A stretch of 64,000 nucleotides of DNA from CAWDPQ01 sp963804245 (GCA_963804245.1 CAWDPQ010000009.1:620001-684000); one strand, 5' to 3'. Counted from the first letter of the stretch, positions 35,196 to 46,417 are shown. Program-made: numbers and translations. Notes: generated from the sequence alone by a model not told the origin.

Positions 35196-35780
35196 TTGAC
35201 TGCCGGGAGCCTTTCACGTGAGGCCGCGTGGGCGCTGGTGACCGAGTACACCGCCAGCGACAGCCTGCGTAAACACATGCTTGCGGTCGAGGCCGCGCTG
35301 CGCGGATACGCACGCAAGTGGGGAGAAAGCGAGGAGGACTGGGGTGTGGTCGGCCTCCTCCATGACTTCGACTACGAGCGCTGGCCGGATCTGGAAAACC
35401 ATCCGTTCCGCGGCGTCGAGATTCTCAAGGAGAAGGGCTACCCGGAGTGGGTAACCCGCGCCATCCTCTCGCACGCCGAGTACTCCGGCGTGCCGCGTGA
35501 GTCGCGGCTCGAGAAAGCGCTTTTCGCATGCGACGAGTTGTCGGGCTTCGTGACGGCGGCGGCACTGGTGCGGCCGTCGAAGAGCGTCCTCGACCTGGAG
35601 ACGTCATCAGTCTTGAAGCGGATGAAAGACAAGGCGTTTGCCCGGGCCGTGAGCCGCGACGACATCAGGAAAGGGGCCGAAGAGATCGGCCTGCCCCTCG
35701 ACGAGCACGTCGGTAACGTCATCGCGTTCATGCGTGAGCGTGCGGACCTGCTGGGTCTGCGGGGAACTCTCGGGTCGTAG
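35196..35780 (+). CDS. HDIG-type HD-domain metal-dependent phosphohydrolase
   Basis: 194 residues from TTG 35196, chosen because GAGGAGG ends six bases upstream; the open frame further left is a shadow of yjbQ. The HD motif is in VVGLLHDFDYERWPDLENH and an upstream His is in LRKHMLAVEAALRGYA. The C-terminal half (ALVRPSKSVLDLETSS ... FARAVSRDDIRKGAEEIG) matches the HDIG family of small hydrolases seen in many bacteria. The substrate is unknown. Co-directional with mtnA, tsaD and yjbQ. Confidence 0.88.
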   Translation: MTAGSLSREAAWALVTEYTASDSLRKHMLAVEAALRGYARKWGESEEDWGVVGLLHDFDYERWPDLENHPFRGVEILKEKGYPEWVTRAILSHAEYSGVPRESRLEKALFACDELSGFVTAAALVRPSKSVLDLETSSVLKRMKDKAFARAVSRDDIRKGAEEIGLPLDEHVGNVIAFMRERADLLGLRGTLGS

Positions 35781-35830
35781 TCAATTTTGCTCGCTCAAGG
35801 AACCTGAGGAGCCCGTAAACCCGTATAGGA

Positions 35831-36787
35831 ATGAGCTTGGATCCGACGTCCCCCAACGACCTCGTCGTACGGCTCGATGACGTCACGGTCATCTACGGAA
35901 AGAACCCGGCACTGAAAAACGTCACCGCTCGGTTCGCGAGCGGCGCGGTCGGCCTGCTCGGTCCGAACGGTGCCGGCAAGAGCACGATGCTCAAAGCCCT
36001 GCTCGGTTTCGTCAAGCCGGACGAAGGGCGGATGACGGTGCTCGGGCTCGACGTCGCGCACCGGCCGATGGAGATTCGCGCGCGCATCGGCTACATGCCG
36101 GAGAGCGATGCACATATCCCGGGGATGAATGCCGTCTCGTTCGTCGCGTATTGCGGCGAGTTGGCCGGTCTGCCGGGTGTGGATGCGATGCAGCGGGCCC
36201 ACGAGGTTCTCTACTACGTCGGACTCGGCGAGGCGCGGTATCGCAACATCGAGACCTACTCCACGGGCATGAAGCAGCGCATCAAGCTCGCCCAGGCGCT
36301 CGTGCACGATCCCGACCTCCTGTTTCTCGATGAGCCCACGAACGGGATGGATCCCAAGGGTCGCGACGAGATGCTCGAGTTGATCCGCGATCTTGGCCAC
36401 AACAAGAACGTCAACCTGATCCTGTCGTCGCATCTGCTGCCGGACGTCGAGTACACGTGCGATCACGTGGTGGTCATGGACAAGGGACAGGTCGCGGCGC
36501 AAGGCCCGATCCACGAGCTCAAGGGGCCGGCCGGTCGCGTCTTCGAGCTGCGGGTGAAGGGCGATCTGCCATCCTTCCTCGAAGTGCTGCGACGCTCGGG
36601 GATGGAGTGTCACTCGACCGACGAAGACGTCATGCGCGTCTTCGTTCCGGCGGGCGGCGCTTCGAGCGACCAGCAGGCGATTTTTGCCCTCGCCGCGCAA
36701 CACGGCGTGCAGGTGAGGCACCTTCGGCCCAGCGTTCCGACGCTCGAGGACGTTTTCGCCAAGGCGGTTGGAGAGGAAGCCCCGTAA
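35831..36787 (+). CDS. ABC transporter ATP-binding protein (ABC-2 type)
   Basis: 318 residues. Walker A in LLGPNGAGKSTMLKALLGF, the ABC signature TYSTGMKQRIKLAQAL, Walker B LLFLDEPTNGMDPKG and the H-loop LSSHLLPD are all intact. A C-terminal extension of about 85 residues (from GRVFELRVKGDLPSF) is typical of the CcmA/NatA-like branch. It pairs with the permease encoded seven bases downstream. The exported substrate is unknown. Confidence 0.95.
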   Translation: MSLDPTSPNDLVVRLDDVTVIYGKNPALKNVTARFASGAVGLLGPNGAGKSTMLKALLGFVKPDEGRMTVLGLDVAHRPMEIRARIGYMPESDAHIPGMNAVSFVAYCGELAGLPGVDAMQRAHEVLYYVGLGEARYRNIETYSTGMKQRIKLAQALVHDPDLLFLDEPTNGMDPKGRDEMLELIRDLGHNKNVNLILSSHLLPDVEYTCDHVVVMDKGQVAAQGPIHELKGPAGRVFELRVKGDLPSFLEVLRRSGMECHSTDEDVMRVFVPAGGASSDQQAIFALAAQHGVQVRHLRPSVPTLEDVFAKAVGEEAP

Positions 36788-36793
36788 CAGCCC

Positions 36794-37633
36794 ATGCCGA
36801 TTCACGATCAAAGCTATCGCCGCTATCGCGGCGGCAAATCGATGCCGGGCCGCGCCTGGACGGTTATCGCGTGGGCCGGCATCAAGCAGATGATCCGGAA
36901 ACGGGCGTTCCTCGGTCTCATGCTGTTTGCCTGGATGCCCTTCATCGTCCGTGCGGTGCAGATCTACATCGCGGCAAATTTTCCGCAGGCATCCATCCTC
37001 GCGCCGTCAGCCGAGACATTCCGGCAGTTCCTGGAGCAGCAGGACTTTTTCGTGTTCGTCGTCACTATCTATGTCGGGGCGGGATTGATCGCCAACGATC
37101 GGCGCGCCAACGCGCTTCAGATCTATCTGTCCAAACCGCTCATGCGGTCGGAATACATCGCCGGCAAAGCGGCGGTGCTATTTTCGTTCCTCATGCTCGT
37201 GACGTTCGTGCCCGCGATACTGCTGCTCTTCATTCAAGTGATGTTTGCCGGAACGTTCACGTTCGTGAAGAACAACCTGTTCCTGTTCCCGGCGATCACC
37301 GTTGCTTCGCTACTGCAAGTGCTGGTCGCCACCTTCACCATGCTCGCGCTGTCTTCGCTGTCGAAGAGCAGCCGCTACGTCGGCATTCTCTATGCGGGGA
37401 TCATCTTCTTCACCCTGGCGATTTATGGCGTCATGGTGGCGATCACGGGGTCGACGAACCTGTCCTACCTCTCGGTGACGGCGAGTCTCGCGCAGGTGAT
37501 GGACGTCGTCTTTCGCATCAAACCCCGGTATGCCACGCCCTGGCCCGTGTCCTTGACCGTCATCATCGGCCTGGTCGTGCTGTCGATTTCGGTCCTCGAG
37601 CGCCGCGTTCGTGGCGTTGAGGTCGTCACCTGA
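36794..37633 (+). CDS. ABC-2 type permease
   Basis: 279 residues with six membrane segments. The cytoplasmic start MPIHDQSYRRYRGG is conserved in this ABC-2 group. The motif IANDRRANALQIYLSKPLMRSEYI is the coupling region after the second helix. It forms the channel with the ATPase encoded just upstream. Its stop shares a base with the ATG of the next ATPase gene. Confidence 0.9.
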   Translation: MPIHDQSYRRYRGGKSMPGRAWTVIAWAGIKQMIRKRAFLGLMLFAWMPFIVRAVQIYIAANFPQASILAPSAETFRQFLEQQDFFVFVVTIYVGAGLIANDRRANALQIYLSKPLMRSEYIAGKAAVLFSFLMLVTFVPAILLLFIQVMFAGTFTFVKNNLFLFPAITVASLLQVLVATFTMLALSSLSKSSRYVGILYAGIIFFTLAIYGVMVAITGSTNLSYLSVTASLAQVMDVVFRIKPRYATPWPVSLTVIIGLVVLSISVLERRVRGVEVVT

Positions 37634-38589
37634 TGACTGCGACCGCTCCCGCGCCACAGGTTGCCGGCAGAGAACCGATCATTTCCGCCGACCACGTGTC
37701 CAAGTGGTACGGCCAGGTGATCGGATTGAACGACGTTTCGGTCAACGTCCCGCCTGGTGTCACCGGCCTGCTGGGACCGAACGGCGCCGGCAAATCCACG
37801 TTCATGAAGCTCATCACGGGTCAGCTGCAACCGAGCAAAGGCACCGTGAAGGTCATGGGTGAACCGATCTGGCGGAATCCGAAGCTCTACTTCCACATCG
37901 GTTTCTGCCCCGAGCAGGACGCGTTCTACGACCGCATGACCGGCCTGGAGTGGGTCACGGCGCTCGTCAGGCTGAATGGCCTGAGCGAGCGCGAGGCCGA
38001 CGAAGCGGCCCGCCGGGCCTTGACGGCCGTCGATCTGATGGAAGCTGCGGGCAAGAAGATCGGGGCATACAGCAAGGGCATGCGGCAGCGGGTGAAGCTG
38101 GCGCAGGCCATCGTGCACGATCCCGACCTGCTGATTCTCGATGAACCGCTGGCGGGCATGGACCCGCTGGCCCGACGCCGGACCATCCGTCTCATTCGCG
38201 AGTGGGCGCGCGCCGGTAAGAGCATTCTCGTGTCGAGTCACATCCTGCACGAGATCGAGTCGATGACGGCCAACATCCTCCTGATCAACAACGGCAGGAT
38301 TCTGGCTGAAGGCGACGTCCATCACATCCGCGATCTCATCGACGAGCATCCGCACACCGTCTATGTTCGCGCGCAGGATCCTCGCGGACTGGCCCGCCAG
38401 TTTCTGGCGCGCGACGACGTGCGCAGCTTGAAGTTCGAGGAGAACGCGGTCGTCGTCGAGACGGGGAAGCCCGATCTGTTCTACGCGCGCCTGACCGAGA
38501 TGGCGGCCAGTGGGGAGTTCGGAGCCATCGAAGAGGTCACGTCGCCGGACGACAATCTTCAGGCGGTCTTCCAATACCTGGTGAAGTAG
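37633..38589 (+). CDS. ABC transporter ATP-binding protein (ABC-2 type), second copy
   Basis: 318 residues, a paralogue of the ATPase at 35831. Walker A LLGPNGAGKSTFMKLITG, signature AYSKGMRQRVKLAQAI, Walker B LLILDEPLAGMDPLAR and H-loop VSSHILHE are present. The C-terminal domain (DEHPHTVYVRAQDPRGL onward) differs from that of the first copy. ATG 37633 overlaps the preceding permease stop by one base, showing a tight operon. Confidence 0.95.
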   Translation: MTATAPAPQVAGREPIISADHVSKWYGQVIGLNDVSVNVPPGVTGLLGPNGAGKSTFMKLITGQLQPSKGTVKVMGEPIWRNPKLYFHIGFCPEQDAFYDRMTGLEWVTALVRLNGLSEREADEAARRALTAVDLMEAAGKKIGAYSKGMRQRVKLAQAIVHDPDLLILDEPLAGMDPLARRRTIRLIREWARAGKSILVSSHILHEIESMTANILLINNGRILAEGDVHHIRDLIDEHPHTVYVRAQDPRGLARQFLARDDVRSLKFEENAVVVETGKPDLFYARLTEMAASGEFGAIEEVTSPDDNLQAVFQYLVK

Positions 38590-38593
38590 CCAC

Positions 38594-39559
38594 ATGCCTA
38601 ATTCTGTTCGCCCGCTGACCGCGCCCGGATTCCTGACGTCCGCGCTGCGCGTCTTCGACCTGTCGGTCGGAGAAATGCTCTGGTCGCGCCGCACCATCTT
38701 CATGGGTCTGGTGGTCGGGGCGCCCGTGGTGATCGCGCTCATCCTGCGCCTCGTCGTGTTCCTCGGTGCACCGATCATGGAAGAGAGCCTCACCGGCAGC
38801 TCTTCAAGGCCGGTGCTGATGACCGGACCGGCGATCTTCGGCCTGATGATCTGGGTCTTCTATCTGCGGTTCATCGTCCCGGTGCTGGGGATTTTCTACG
38901 GCACCTCGCTCATCGCGGACGAGGTGGAAGACAAGACGATTACGTATTTGTTCACGCGCCCGATCCGCCGCGGGTCGGTGCTGCTCGGAAAGTATCTCGC
39001 GTATCTGGCCTGCACGATCTTCGTGGTCCTGCCGTCCGTCATGCTCGTGTATCTGCTGGTGGTGCCGATGCGAGGGTCGCTCGGCGCCTCCTTCCTGGAC
39101 CTGGTGAAGGATTTGGCCCTGCTGGCGCTGGGGCTGGCGGTCTACGGCGCCCTGTTCGCGTTTGTCGGGGCCAAATTCAAGCGGCCTCTGCTCATCGGCC
39201 TGATTTTCATTTTTGGCTGGGAGCAAGCCGCGCTCGCGTTCCCTGGCTACCTCAAGAAGTTCACGATTGCCTATTACGTTCAGGGCCTGGTGCCGCATGC
39301 CATGCCGAATGACGGGGTCGTCGGCCTCCTCCAGGGCATCTTCCGGGAGAGCCCGAGTCTGGCCGTCAGCCTGTTCTGGCTGGCCGCCATCTGGCTCGTC
39401 TGTCTCACCCTGGCCGCCTGGGTGGTCGAACGCCGGGAATACGTGCTTGGAGCAGTAAAAACCCTGCCGGGCGCTCGGGGCTCGGCCTCGGGGGCTCGGG
39501 GTAGGCTATCCGTAGGCCCGTCCTTCAGGCCGGGCGAGCCCCGAATGGCTCGTTGCTGA
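38594..39559 (+). CDS. ABC-2 type permease, second copy
   Basis: 321 residues, six membrane helices. IADEVEDKTITYLFTRPIRRGSVLL is the coupling region also seen in the first permease. The last 30 residues (PGARGSASGARGRLSVGPS) are encoded by the GGCTCGG heptamer repeat and a hairpin, so the natural stop may have been lost or moved; the transmembrane part ends near TLAAWVVERREYVLG. The four genes form two ATPase/permease pairs, probably one heteromeric exporter. Confidence 0.85.
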   Translation: MPNSVRPLTAPGFLTSALRVFDLSVGEMLWSRRTIFMGLVVGAPVVIALILRLVVFLGAPIMEESLTGSSSRPVLMTGPAIFGLMIWVFYLRFIVPVLGIFYGTSLIADEVEDKTITYLFTRPIRRGSVLLGKYLAYLACTIFVVLPSVMLVYLLVVPMRGSLGASFLDLVKDLALLALGLAVYGALFAFVGAKFKRPLLIGLIFIFGWEQAALAFPGYLKKFTIAYYVQGLVPHAMPNDGVVGLLQGIFRESPSLAVSLFWLAAIWLVCLTLAAWVVERREYVLGAVKTLPGARGSASGARGRLSVGPSFRPGEPRMARC

Positions 39560-39596
39560 TTCGCACACGCCCGGCCTAAAGGCCGGGCCTACGGCT
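39468..39596. repeat. GGCTCGG heptamers followed by two REP-like hairpins
   Basis: GGCGCTC/GGGGCTC units at 39468-39507, then hairpins CCGTCCTTCAGGCCGGGCG and GCCCGGCCTAAAGGCCGGGC. It overlaps the end of the second permease gene and precedes the promoter of the next gene. Confidence 0.6.
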
Positions 39597-39650
39597 GGGA
39601 ACGCTGGCAGGCTGTCAGCTGGTTATAAACCGTTCGGTTCCGGCCACTTC

Positions 39651-39681
39651 GGGAACTTTCCACGGGCTGGATCTGTATAAT
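39651..39681 (+). promoter_or_regulatory. Putative promoter of the 39704 gene
   Basis: TATAAT at 39676-39681. A GGAACTTT word at 39651 lies about 17 bases upstream and resembles an ECF-type -35 box. An AGAGGA ribosome-binding site at 39688-39693 lies before ATG 39704. Whether the vegetative or an ECF sigma factor uses it is unclear. Confidence 0.4.
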
Positions 39682-39703
39682 CCCCTTAGAGGATCAAACG
39701 CGC

Positions 39704-40681
39704 ATGACCAAGCAGACCCGTTACTTCATGGCCGGTTCGGCGGCGATTCTAGCGGCCGGGCTGTGCACCGGGCTCGTGGCGTATTACGGTGGCGGGTTCC
39801 AGGCCCTGTCGGCCTCGACCGGACCAACCGAGCTTGCCTACGTTCCCGCTGACGCTTCCGTCGTGGCCTACGCCGACGTCAGGTCCATCATGGACTCGGA
39901 GCTGCGGCAACGGCTCAAGTCGGTTCTCGGGGGAGAAGAGGGTCAGCGCGAGTTCCTTCGCGAAACCGGTATCAACATCGAGACCGACGTCGATTACGTC
40001 GTCACCTCGCTTTCTCCGAGTGCCGAGGGAGACCTCCACGGCGGCCCGCTGGTCGTCGTCCGTGGGCGATTCAATCCCGACCATCTGCAGAGCCTCGCAC
40101 GTGATCACGGTGGGCTCGTCGAGGAATATCGCGGCAAGCAGCTGGTCATGTCGCCGAACAATCAAGCGCATGCCGTGGCGTTCCTCGAACCCGGACTGGT
40201 CGCTGTCGGCGCGGCATCGTCGGTCAAGAAGTCGATCGACGCCATGATGACGGCGCAGAGCATCACCAGCAACGACGAGATGATGAACCTCGTCGGCGAC
40301 ATCGTCCGCAACAACAATGCGTGGGCGGTCGGTCGTTTCGACCTCATTGCCAGCCAGGCCAAACTCCCAGAACACATCGCACGACAGATTCCACCGGTGA
40401 AGTGGTTTGCAGCGGCCGGACACATCAACGGCGGCATCTCGGCGCTGGTGCGTGCGGAAGCCAAAGACGAGCAGGCGGCCGACAATCTGCGCGACGTCGT
40501 CCGCGGATTCCTGGCCCTTGGACGCCTGCAGTCGCAGGGCGATCCGCGCATCGCCGCCGTAGCCAGTTCGATGCAGCTCGAAGGCACAGGGACGACGGTT
40601 CAGTTGACGTTCTCGGTGCCGGCAGAAGTGATCGAGCTGGTGTTGCCGAAGAAACCCGAAATTGCCGCAGAGCCTCACTAA
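39704..40681 (+). CDS. Secreted/anchored protein of unknown function
   Basis: 325 residues. A hydrophobic N-terminus (residues about 9-30, MAGSAAILAAGLCTGLVAYY) is a signal anchor. The mature part begins ELAYVPADASVVAYADVR, which resembles the start of the DUF3352-like proteins, and continues with regular alpha/beta sequence (LVVVRGRFNPDHLQSLARDH, AVAFLEPGLVAVGAASSVKK). Function not recognised. It stands alone with its own promoter and a strong terminator. Confidence 0.75.
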   Translation: MTKQTRYFMAGSAAILAAGLCTGLVAYYGGGFQALSASTGPTELAYVPADASVVAYADVRSIMDSELRQRLKSVLGGEEGQREFLRETGINIETDVDYVVTSLSPSAEGDLHGGPLVVVRGRFNPDHLQSLARDHGGLVEEYRGKQLVMSPNNQAHAVAFLEPGLVAVGAASSVKKSIDAMMTAQSITSNDEMMNLVGDIVRNNNAWAVGRFDLIASQAKLPEHIARQIPPVKWFAAAGHINGGISALVRAEAKDEQAADNLRDVVRGFLALGRLQSQGDPRIAAVASSMQLEGTGTTVQLTFSVPAEVIELVLPKKPEIAAEPH

Positions 40682-40706
40682 CTGCACGCGTTCGTGAGCA
40701 GGCCAA

Positions 40707-40735
40707 GGCCGGCGTTGACACGCCGGCCTTTTTGT
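40707..40735 (+). terminator. Intrinsic terminator
   Basis: GGCCGGCGT at 40707-40715 pairs with ACGCCGGCC at 40720-40728 across a TGAC loop, followed by a run of Ts. It ends the 39704 gene. Confidence 0.9.
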
Positions 40736-40834
40736 TTTCTCCCCTCGACGTTGTACCCTTTTCCCGTTTCTTGCTTGTCTGCTTCGTTGGTGCCCTGACA
40801 AACGCCGCGTTGCCCCCGGAGGAGCTGTGGAGCT

Positions 40835-41236
40835 GTGACCGAGCTCGTCTTCTTCTATGGAACGCTGATGGCGGGTTTCGATCGAAGGCAGCGTGCGGGG
40901 ATCGACGACCAGCTGAGTTTGATCGGAAGAGGATCCATCGACGCCGCGCTCTTCGATCTCGGCCTCTATCCCGCCGCCATTCCATCGCCAGAGAGTCGCG
41001 TCTGGGGAGAGCTGTACCGGATGACGGACGTGCCCGCCGTGCTGGCAGCGCTCGACGACATCGAAGGCTATCGTGCCGACGATCCGGATCGCAGTCTCTA
41101 TATCCGCAGCGAAACTGGCGTCCTGCTGCCGGACGGTTCCAGCACGCGTGCGTGGGTGTATTTCTATAACGCGCCGCTGGGGCAGGCGCCGCGCATTCCC
41201 TCGGGCGACTATCTGCAGCACGTCAAAGCGCGGTAG
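40835..41236 (+). CDS. Gamma-glutamylcyclotransferase (AIG2/GGCT-like) family protein
   Basis: 133 residues. ELVFFYGTLMAGFDRR is the N-terminal family signature (YGTL), GELYRMTD and LDDIEGY with the catalytic-type Glu in the AxLDxxEG region, and AWVYFYN follow. GGCT-fold enzymes cleave gamma-glutamyl peptides to pyroglutamate. GTG 40835 has GGAGGAGC upstream. It is followed by the PilZ gene. Confidence 0.9.
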   Translation: MTELVFFYGTLMAGFDRRQRAGIDDQLSLIGRGSIDAALFDLGLYPAAIPSPESRVWGELYRMTDVPAVLAALDDIEGYRADDPDRSLYIRSETGVLLPDGSSTRAWVYFYNAPLGQAPRIPSGDYLQHVKAR

Positions 41237-41292
41237 GATTTCGGGCGGCGTCCCTACACGGGGCAGCGGGATCGGCCGATACGAGCATCGAG

Positions 41293-41676
41293 ATGATCGA
41301 GGAAAACCGGGACCGGGAGCGTGTCCCGTTGGGCGGCCAGGTGACGGGCGAGGTCATGGTTTATCAGCCGGTAACCATCCTCGACATCAGCCACGGCGGC
41401 GCGCAAATCGAGACGCAATTTCCGATGCAGCTCGATTCGCTGCACGACTTCCGGCTGGCGCTCGGTCCACGCTCGGTCGTCGTGAAGGCACGCATCGCCC
41501 ATTGCCACGTCGACCAGCTCACCGAGAGCTCGGCGATTTTTCGCAGCGGCGTCGAGTTCATCGAACCGTCCGACCACGTTCGTGAGGCGCTGGCTGCGTT
41601 CGTCGCCGCTCTGAAGGCGGCCAACGCGGCCGCTTCGATGGTCGACTCCAGATACGTGGATGAAGCCGGCACCTGA
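41293..41676 (+). CDS. PilZ-domain cyclic-di-GMP receptor
   Basis: 127 residues. An Arg-rich start (NRDRERVPL) and DISHGGAQIE (D/N-x-S-x-x-G) are the two cyclic-di-GMP contacts of a PilZ domain. A hydrophobic C-terminal helix (HVREALAAFVAALKAANAA) follows the barrel. No other domain. With the GGDEF protein at 13.6 kb and the HD-GYP protein at 27 kb, this window carries synthesis, breakdown and reception of the same messenger, though far apart. Confidence 0.88.
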   Translation: MIEENRDRERVPLGGQVTGEVMVYQPVTILDISHGGAQIETQFPMQLDSLHDFRLALGPRSVVVKARIAHCHVDQLTESSAIFRSGVEFIEPSDHVREALAAFVAALKAANAAASMVDSRYVDEAGT

Positions 41677-41685
41677 CGGCCGTTT

Positions 41686-41691
41686 TATAAT
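41686..41691 (+). promoter_or_regulatory. -10 hexamer TATAAT with leaderless spacing
   Basis: A consensus TATAAT ends six bases before ATG 41698. No ribosome-binding site is available, so the mRNA is probably leaderless. Confidence 0.55.
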
Positions 41692-41697
41692 CGGCGG

Positions 41698-43206
<1,509 letters not shown>

Positions 43207-43282
43207 AGCGCCGTAAAGCCGACGCGGGCGCTATGTTAGACTGACCGCGTTCCCTTAAAGTCAGGCCCGCGTCCCCCCAGCC

Positions 43283-45374
43283 GTGCGGCTTGCGTGTTCT
43301 CACGTGAGCAATCTCACCATTGGTTTAGGCTACCTGATCGTCTACCTGGCGATCGGGCAGGCGCTTGCGGCTCACCCCGTCGCACGCTCGATCTATGGTG
43401 CTGTCGGCCTGCTGCTGCCGGCGACCGCGATTGCCGTCATCATCGTCAGACGCCGACGCGAGTGGGCAGGCTGCCAGCGGCTGTTCTGGGACACCATCGC
43501 CATCGGCATGATCCTGTGGTCCATCGGTCATGCGGGATGGGCCTTCGGTGAGATCGTCCTCAGGCGCCCGACCTGGCTGCAGTGGCACACCCTCTTCAGT
43601 CTCTGTGGCGGCGCGGCCCCGCTGATCGCGCTCGTCGCCCGGCCTCATCGCGGCGTGCGCATGCACCTCGTCTCACGCACCGCGCTGGACATCGCCGGAT
43701 GTGGCTTGCTGGCGGCGTTCTTCTACACCTACTTCGTGATGATTCCGAGCGTCCTGCCTGCCTCCGAGGGCAACGCGCCGGTCACGCTCCTGCTGATTGC
43801 CCAGGCATTGCGGTTCGTGATGCTCCTGGCCATGGTTCTCACGGCCATGCGCGCACGCGGCACGGCATGGCATCGACCGCTGCTGATGCTCGCCCTCGGC
43901 GTCGCGATCGGATTCTTCCTTCGCATCGACACCAGCCTGGCGATCCTGAGCGGGGCGTATCGCAGCGGGACCTGGCGCGATCTCGCGTGGATCATTCCCT
44001 TCCTCTGCTACGCCTGGGCGGCGCTCGAGGCGCCAGCCTCTCCCGTTGAACAGGAGACGACGACACCGCAGCGAGCGCTGCCCATCGTCGCATCCGCCGT
44101 ACCGGTGCTGCTCATTCCGGTCATCGGATACGGCTGGCTGCAATTCACGTCGATCGGCGACGCGGGTGATTCGATTCGGTCGCTGTTGACCAGCCTTCTG
44201 ACGGTGGGCGGGCTCGGCATGCTGACGCTGCGCCTCGTCGCGCAAGGAGATGCGCTGCAGCGCTCGGACGCGAAGGCCAAGCTCCTCGCCGCCGCAACCG
44301 AGCAGACCGGCGATCTCATCCTGATCACGCGCGCCGACGCCTCGTACGAGCACGCAAACGAGGCGTTCCTTCGCGTCATGGGCTACTCGCGCGCCGAGCT
44401 TGCCGGCCAGCGTTTCACCGATCTGATCGATCGCGGCATGGAGCGCCTCTGGGATCACATCACGGCCGTCGTCAACGAACGAGGGATCTGGCGGGGCAAT
44501 TTGGTGCGACGGCGGCGGGACGGCTCGACATTTCCCGCGTCGTGCACGGTTGTCGCGCTGAAGGATACGTCGAACACGGTGACCCACTTCGTCGCCGTCG
44601 AACGAGACATCACCGAGGAGCTCCAGCTGCGCGACCAGCTCGTGCACACCGAGCGATTGTCGGCGGTCGGCGAGCTCGTCGCCGGCGTGGCGCACGAAAT
44701 CAACAACCCTCTGCAGACAATCGTCGGGTGTGTCGAGCTGATGCTGGACGGTCAGAAGGATCCGCAGCTGCGACGCGATCTGGATGTCGTCAGAACGGAA
44801 GCCGCGCGAGCCGGACAGATCGTGAGAAACCTGCTCGCCTTCGTCCGCCGCAGCGCGCCGGATCGGGTCTCAGTCGATCTCAATCAGATCGTCCGCGCCA
44901 CCGTGGATATGCGCGAGTATCACCTGCAGCAGCGGAACATCGTGCTGACGGCGACAGTACGATCCCGGGCCGCTGCCGGTGCTGGTCAATCGCGAGGAGA
45001 TCCTGCAGATCATCCTGAATCTGGTGCTGAATGCCGAACAGGCCATCGCGTCGTCCACTGGCCACGGCACCATCACGATCCGGACGTTCGTGGCCGGAAA
45101 GTATCAGTGCGTCGAGGTCAGCGATGACGGTCCTGGGATCAGCCCCGAGCTGCGAGGCCGGATCTTCGAGCCGTTCTTCAGCACCAAGGAAGTCGGCGAG
45201 GGAACCGGCCTCGGCCTGTCAATCTCGCACGGCATCGCCAGCGCGCACGGCGGTTCGCTCGAGGTCTGCGGCGGCGGAACGGGAGCCTGCTTCAAGTTAT
45301 CGCTTCCCGCACATGCTGAAGTTCAGGCCCCGTCAGAGCAAGCGGCGCACCCGCCAAACCAGCTGGTAGGGTGA
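43283..45374 (+). CDS. Membrane PAS-domain sensor histidine kinase, frameshifted
   Basis: About 697 residues after repair. Residues 1-335 are a 7-8 helix membrane region, a PAS domain follows (residues about 340-455, DLILITRADASYEHANEAFL), then HisKA with the phospho-accepting His in GVAHEINNPLQTIVG, and HATPase_c with NLVLNAEQA, VSDDGPGISPEL and GTGLGLSISHG. One extra base near 44958-44963 separates HisKA from most of HATPase (2092 bases, 1 modulo 3). Start GTG 43283 is uncertain. No response-regulator gene is adjacent, so the partner is elsewhere; the lone receiver at 9.0 kb is a remote possibility. Confidence 0.85.
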
Positions 45375-45425
45375 AAACAGTCCCCGGTTCCGAGTTTCCA
45401 GCTCCCCAGTTTTCTTGATGATCGC

Positions 45426-46352
45426 CTACATACCTGTCTCCGGGATCTTCACGCGCGCGCCAGTACCGAACTGCCTGAAGTTGGAGTATTTCGCTCGCGT
45501 GGTGGACGAACCGTAGAATGGAGGTCTTGCTCCCAGCTTGATGGCGCCTTCGTACATCTCGAGCATCTCCGAAGGCAGCCACAGCCCGGTTTTGCTCTCC
45601 CTCTCGTAAGTGACCTCGATATCCGCCGTGCTCTTGATCTCGTCGACGCCCATAAAGCGCCGTGGCGAGGGATTCGACCCCGCGACGACATCCGAGAACC
45701 CGCGAAGCTCGAGCCGTGTCCGGACGACCGTTCCATCATCAGGAACGATCCACAGTTTTCCTGCGACCGGCACGTCGCGTCCGTCGCGCGTCCCCACCAG
45801 CGTGGGGGATTTCATCTCTTTGAAAGCGATTTCGACGGTCTCTGTCCCACCGATGCTCCTCCTCCCGGACGGGGCAAACGTGAATCGGTGCAGATTGCTC
45901 GGTTGAAAGAAGAACAGGGCGGTCGTGGGCAGGTTGAGGTTGGTAGCCACCGGCCCGATGTTGTAGCGGGCGCTTTCATTGGCGATTCGCAGGAATTCAG
46001 CGTGGCTTGGAGATGAAGATGTGAACAAGGCCAGAAGCCGATCCCGACGGCCAGTCACTTTCTTGCCGTCGACTTCGACAACATCTCTGTAGCCTGTCCA
46101 GCCACCGGTCGTTTTGACGATGGCGAATTCTGCGACTAATTGTCGCCTGGGGCCTATAGCCGATGTTGAGGTCTGCTGCGTGTACCTCTCTTCTGCGACG
46201 ATGACGGACGTCCGCTCACCATAGGATGCGACGTAGTTGCCAAGTTTCTGTAACGTAGCCGCAAGGCTGCTGTCCGCATCTTGTCTATTCGCAGACAACG
46301 CAACTGTGGTCACGCAGACAGCAGTTAGGGTCCAAAGGCGATACGCGAACAC
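45426..46352 (-). CDS. Secreted protein of unknown function
   Basis: 308 residues with a signal peptide (MFAYRLWTLTAVCVTTVALSA). GTG start at 46352. The mature part has a helical start (SSLAATLQKLGNYVASYGERT) followed by beta-rich sequence typical of a large lipoprotein-like fold (TGRRDRLLALFTS, YNIGPVATNLNLPTTALFFFQ, GLWLPSEMLEMYEG). Such proteins are frequent near TonB receptors in acidobacteria; no function is assigned. It follows the TPR and receptor genes on the same strand. Confidence 0.75.
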   Translation of the reverse strand: MFAYRLWTLTAVCVTTVALSANRQDADSSLAATLQKLGNYVASYGERTSVIVAEERYTQQTSTSAIGPRRQLVAEFAIVKTTGGWTGYRDVVEVDGKKVTGRRDRLLALFTSSSPSHAEFLRIANESARYNIGPVATNLNLPTTALFFFQPSNLHRFTFAPSGRRSIGGTETVEIAFKEMKSPTLVGTRDGRDVPVAGKLWIVPDDGTVVRTRLELRGFSDVVAGSNPSPRRFMGVDEIKSTADIEVTYERESKTGLWLPSEMLEMYEGAIKLGARPPFYGSSTTRAKYSNFRQFGTGARVKIPETGM

Positions 46353-46417
46353 GTCACCACTCTTTGTTTGTGGCAGGTTCAGACTGGTACCGCACGCTGG
46401 CAGATCCGTTCGTCCGA

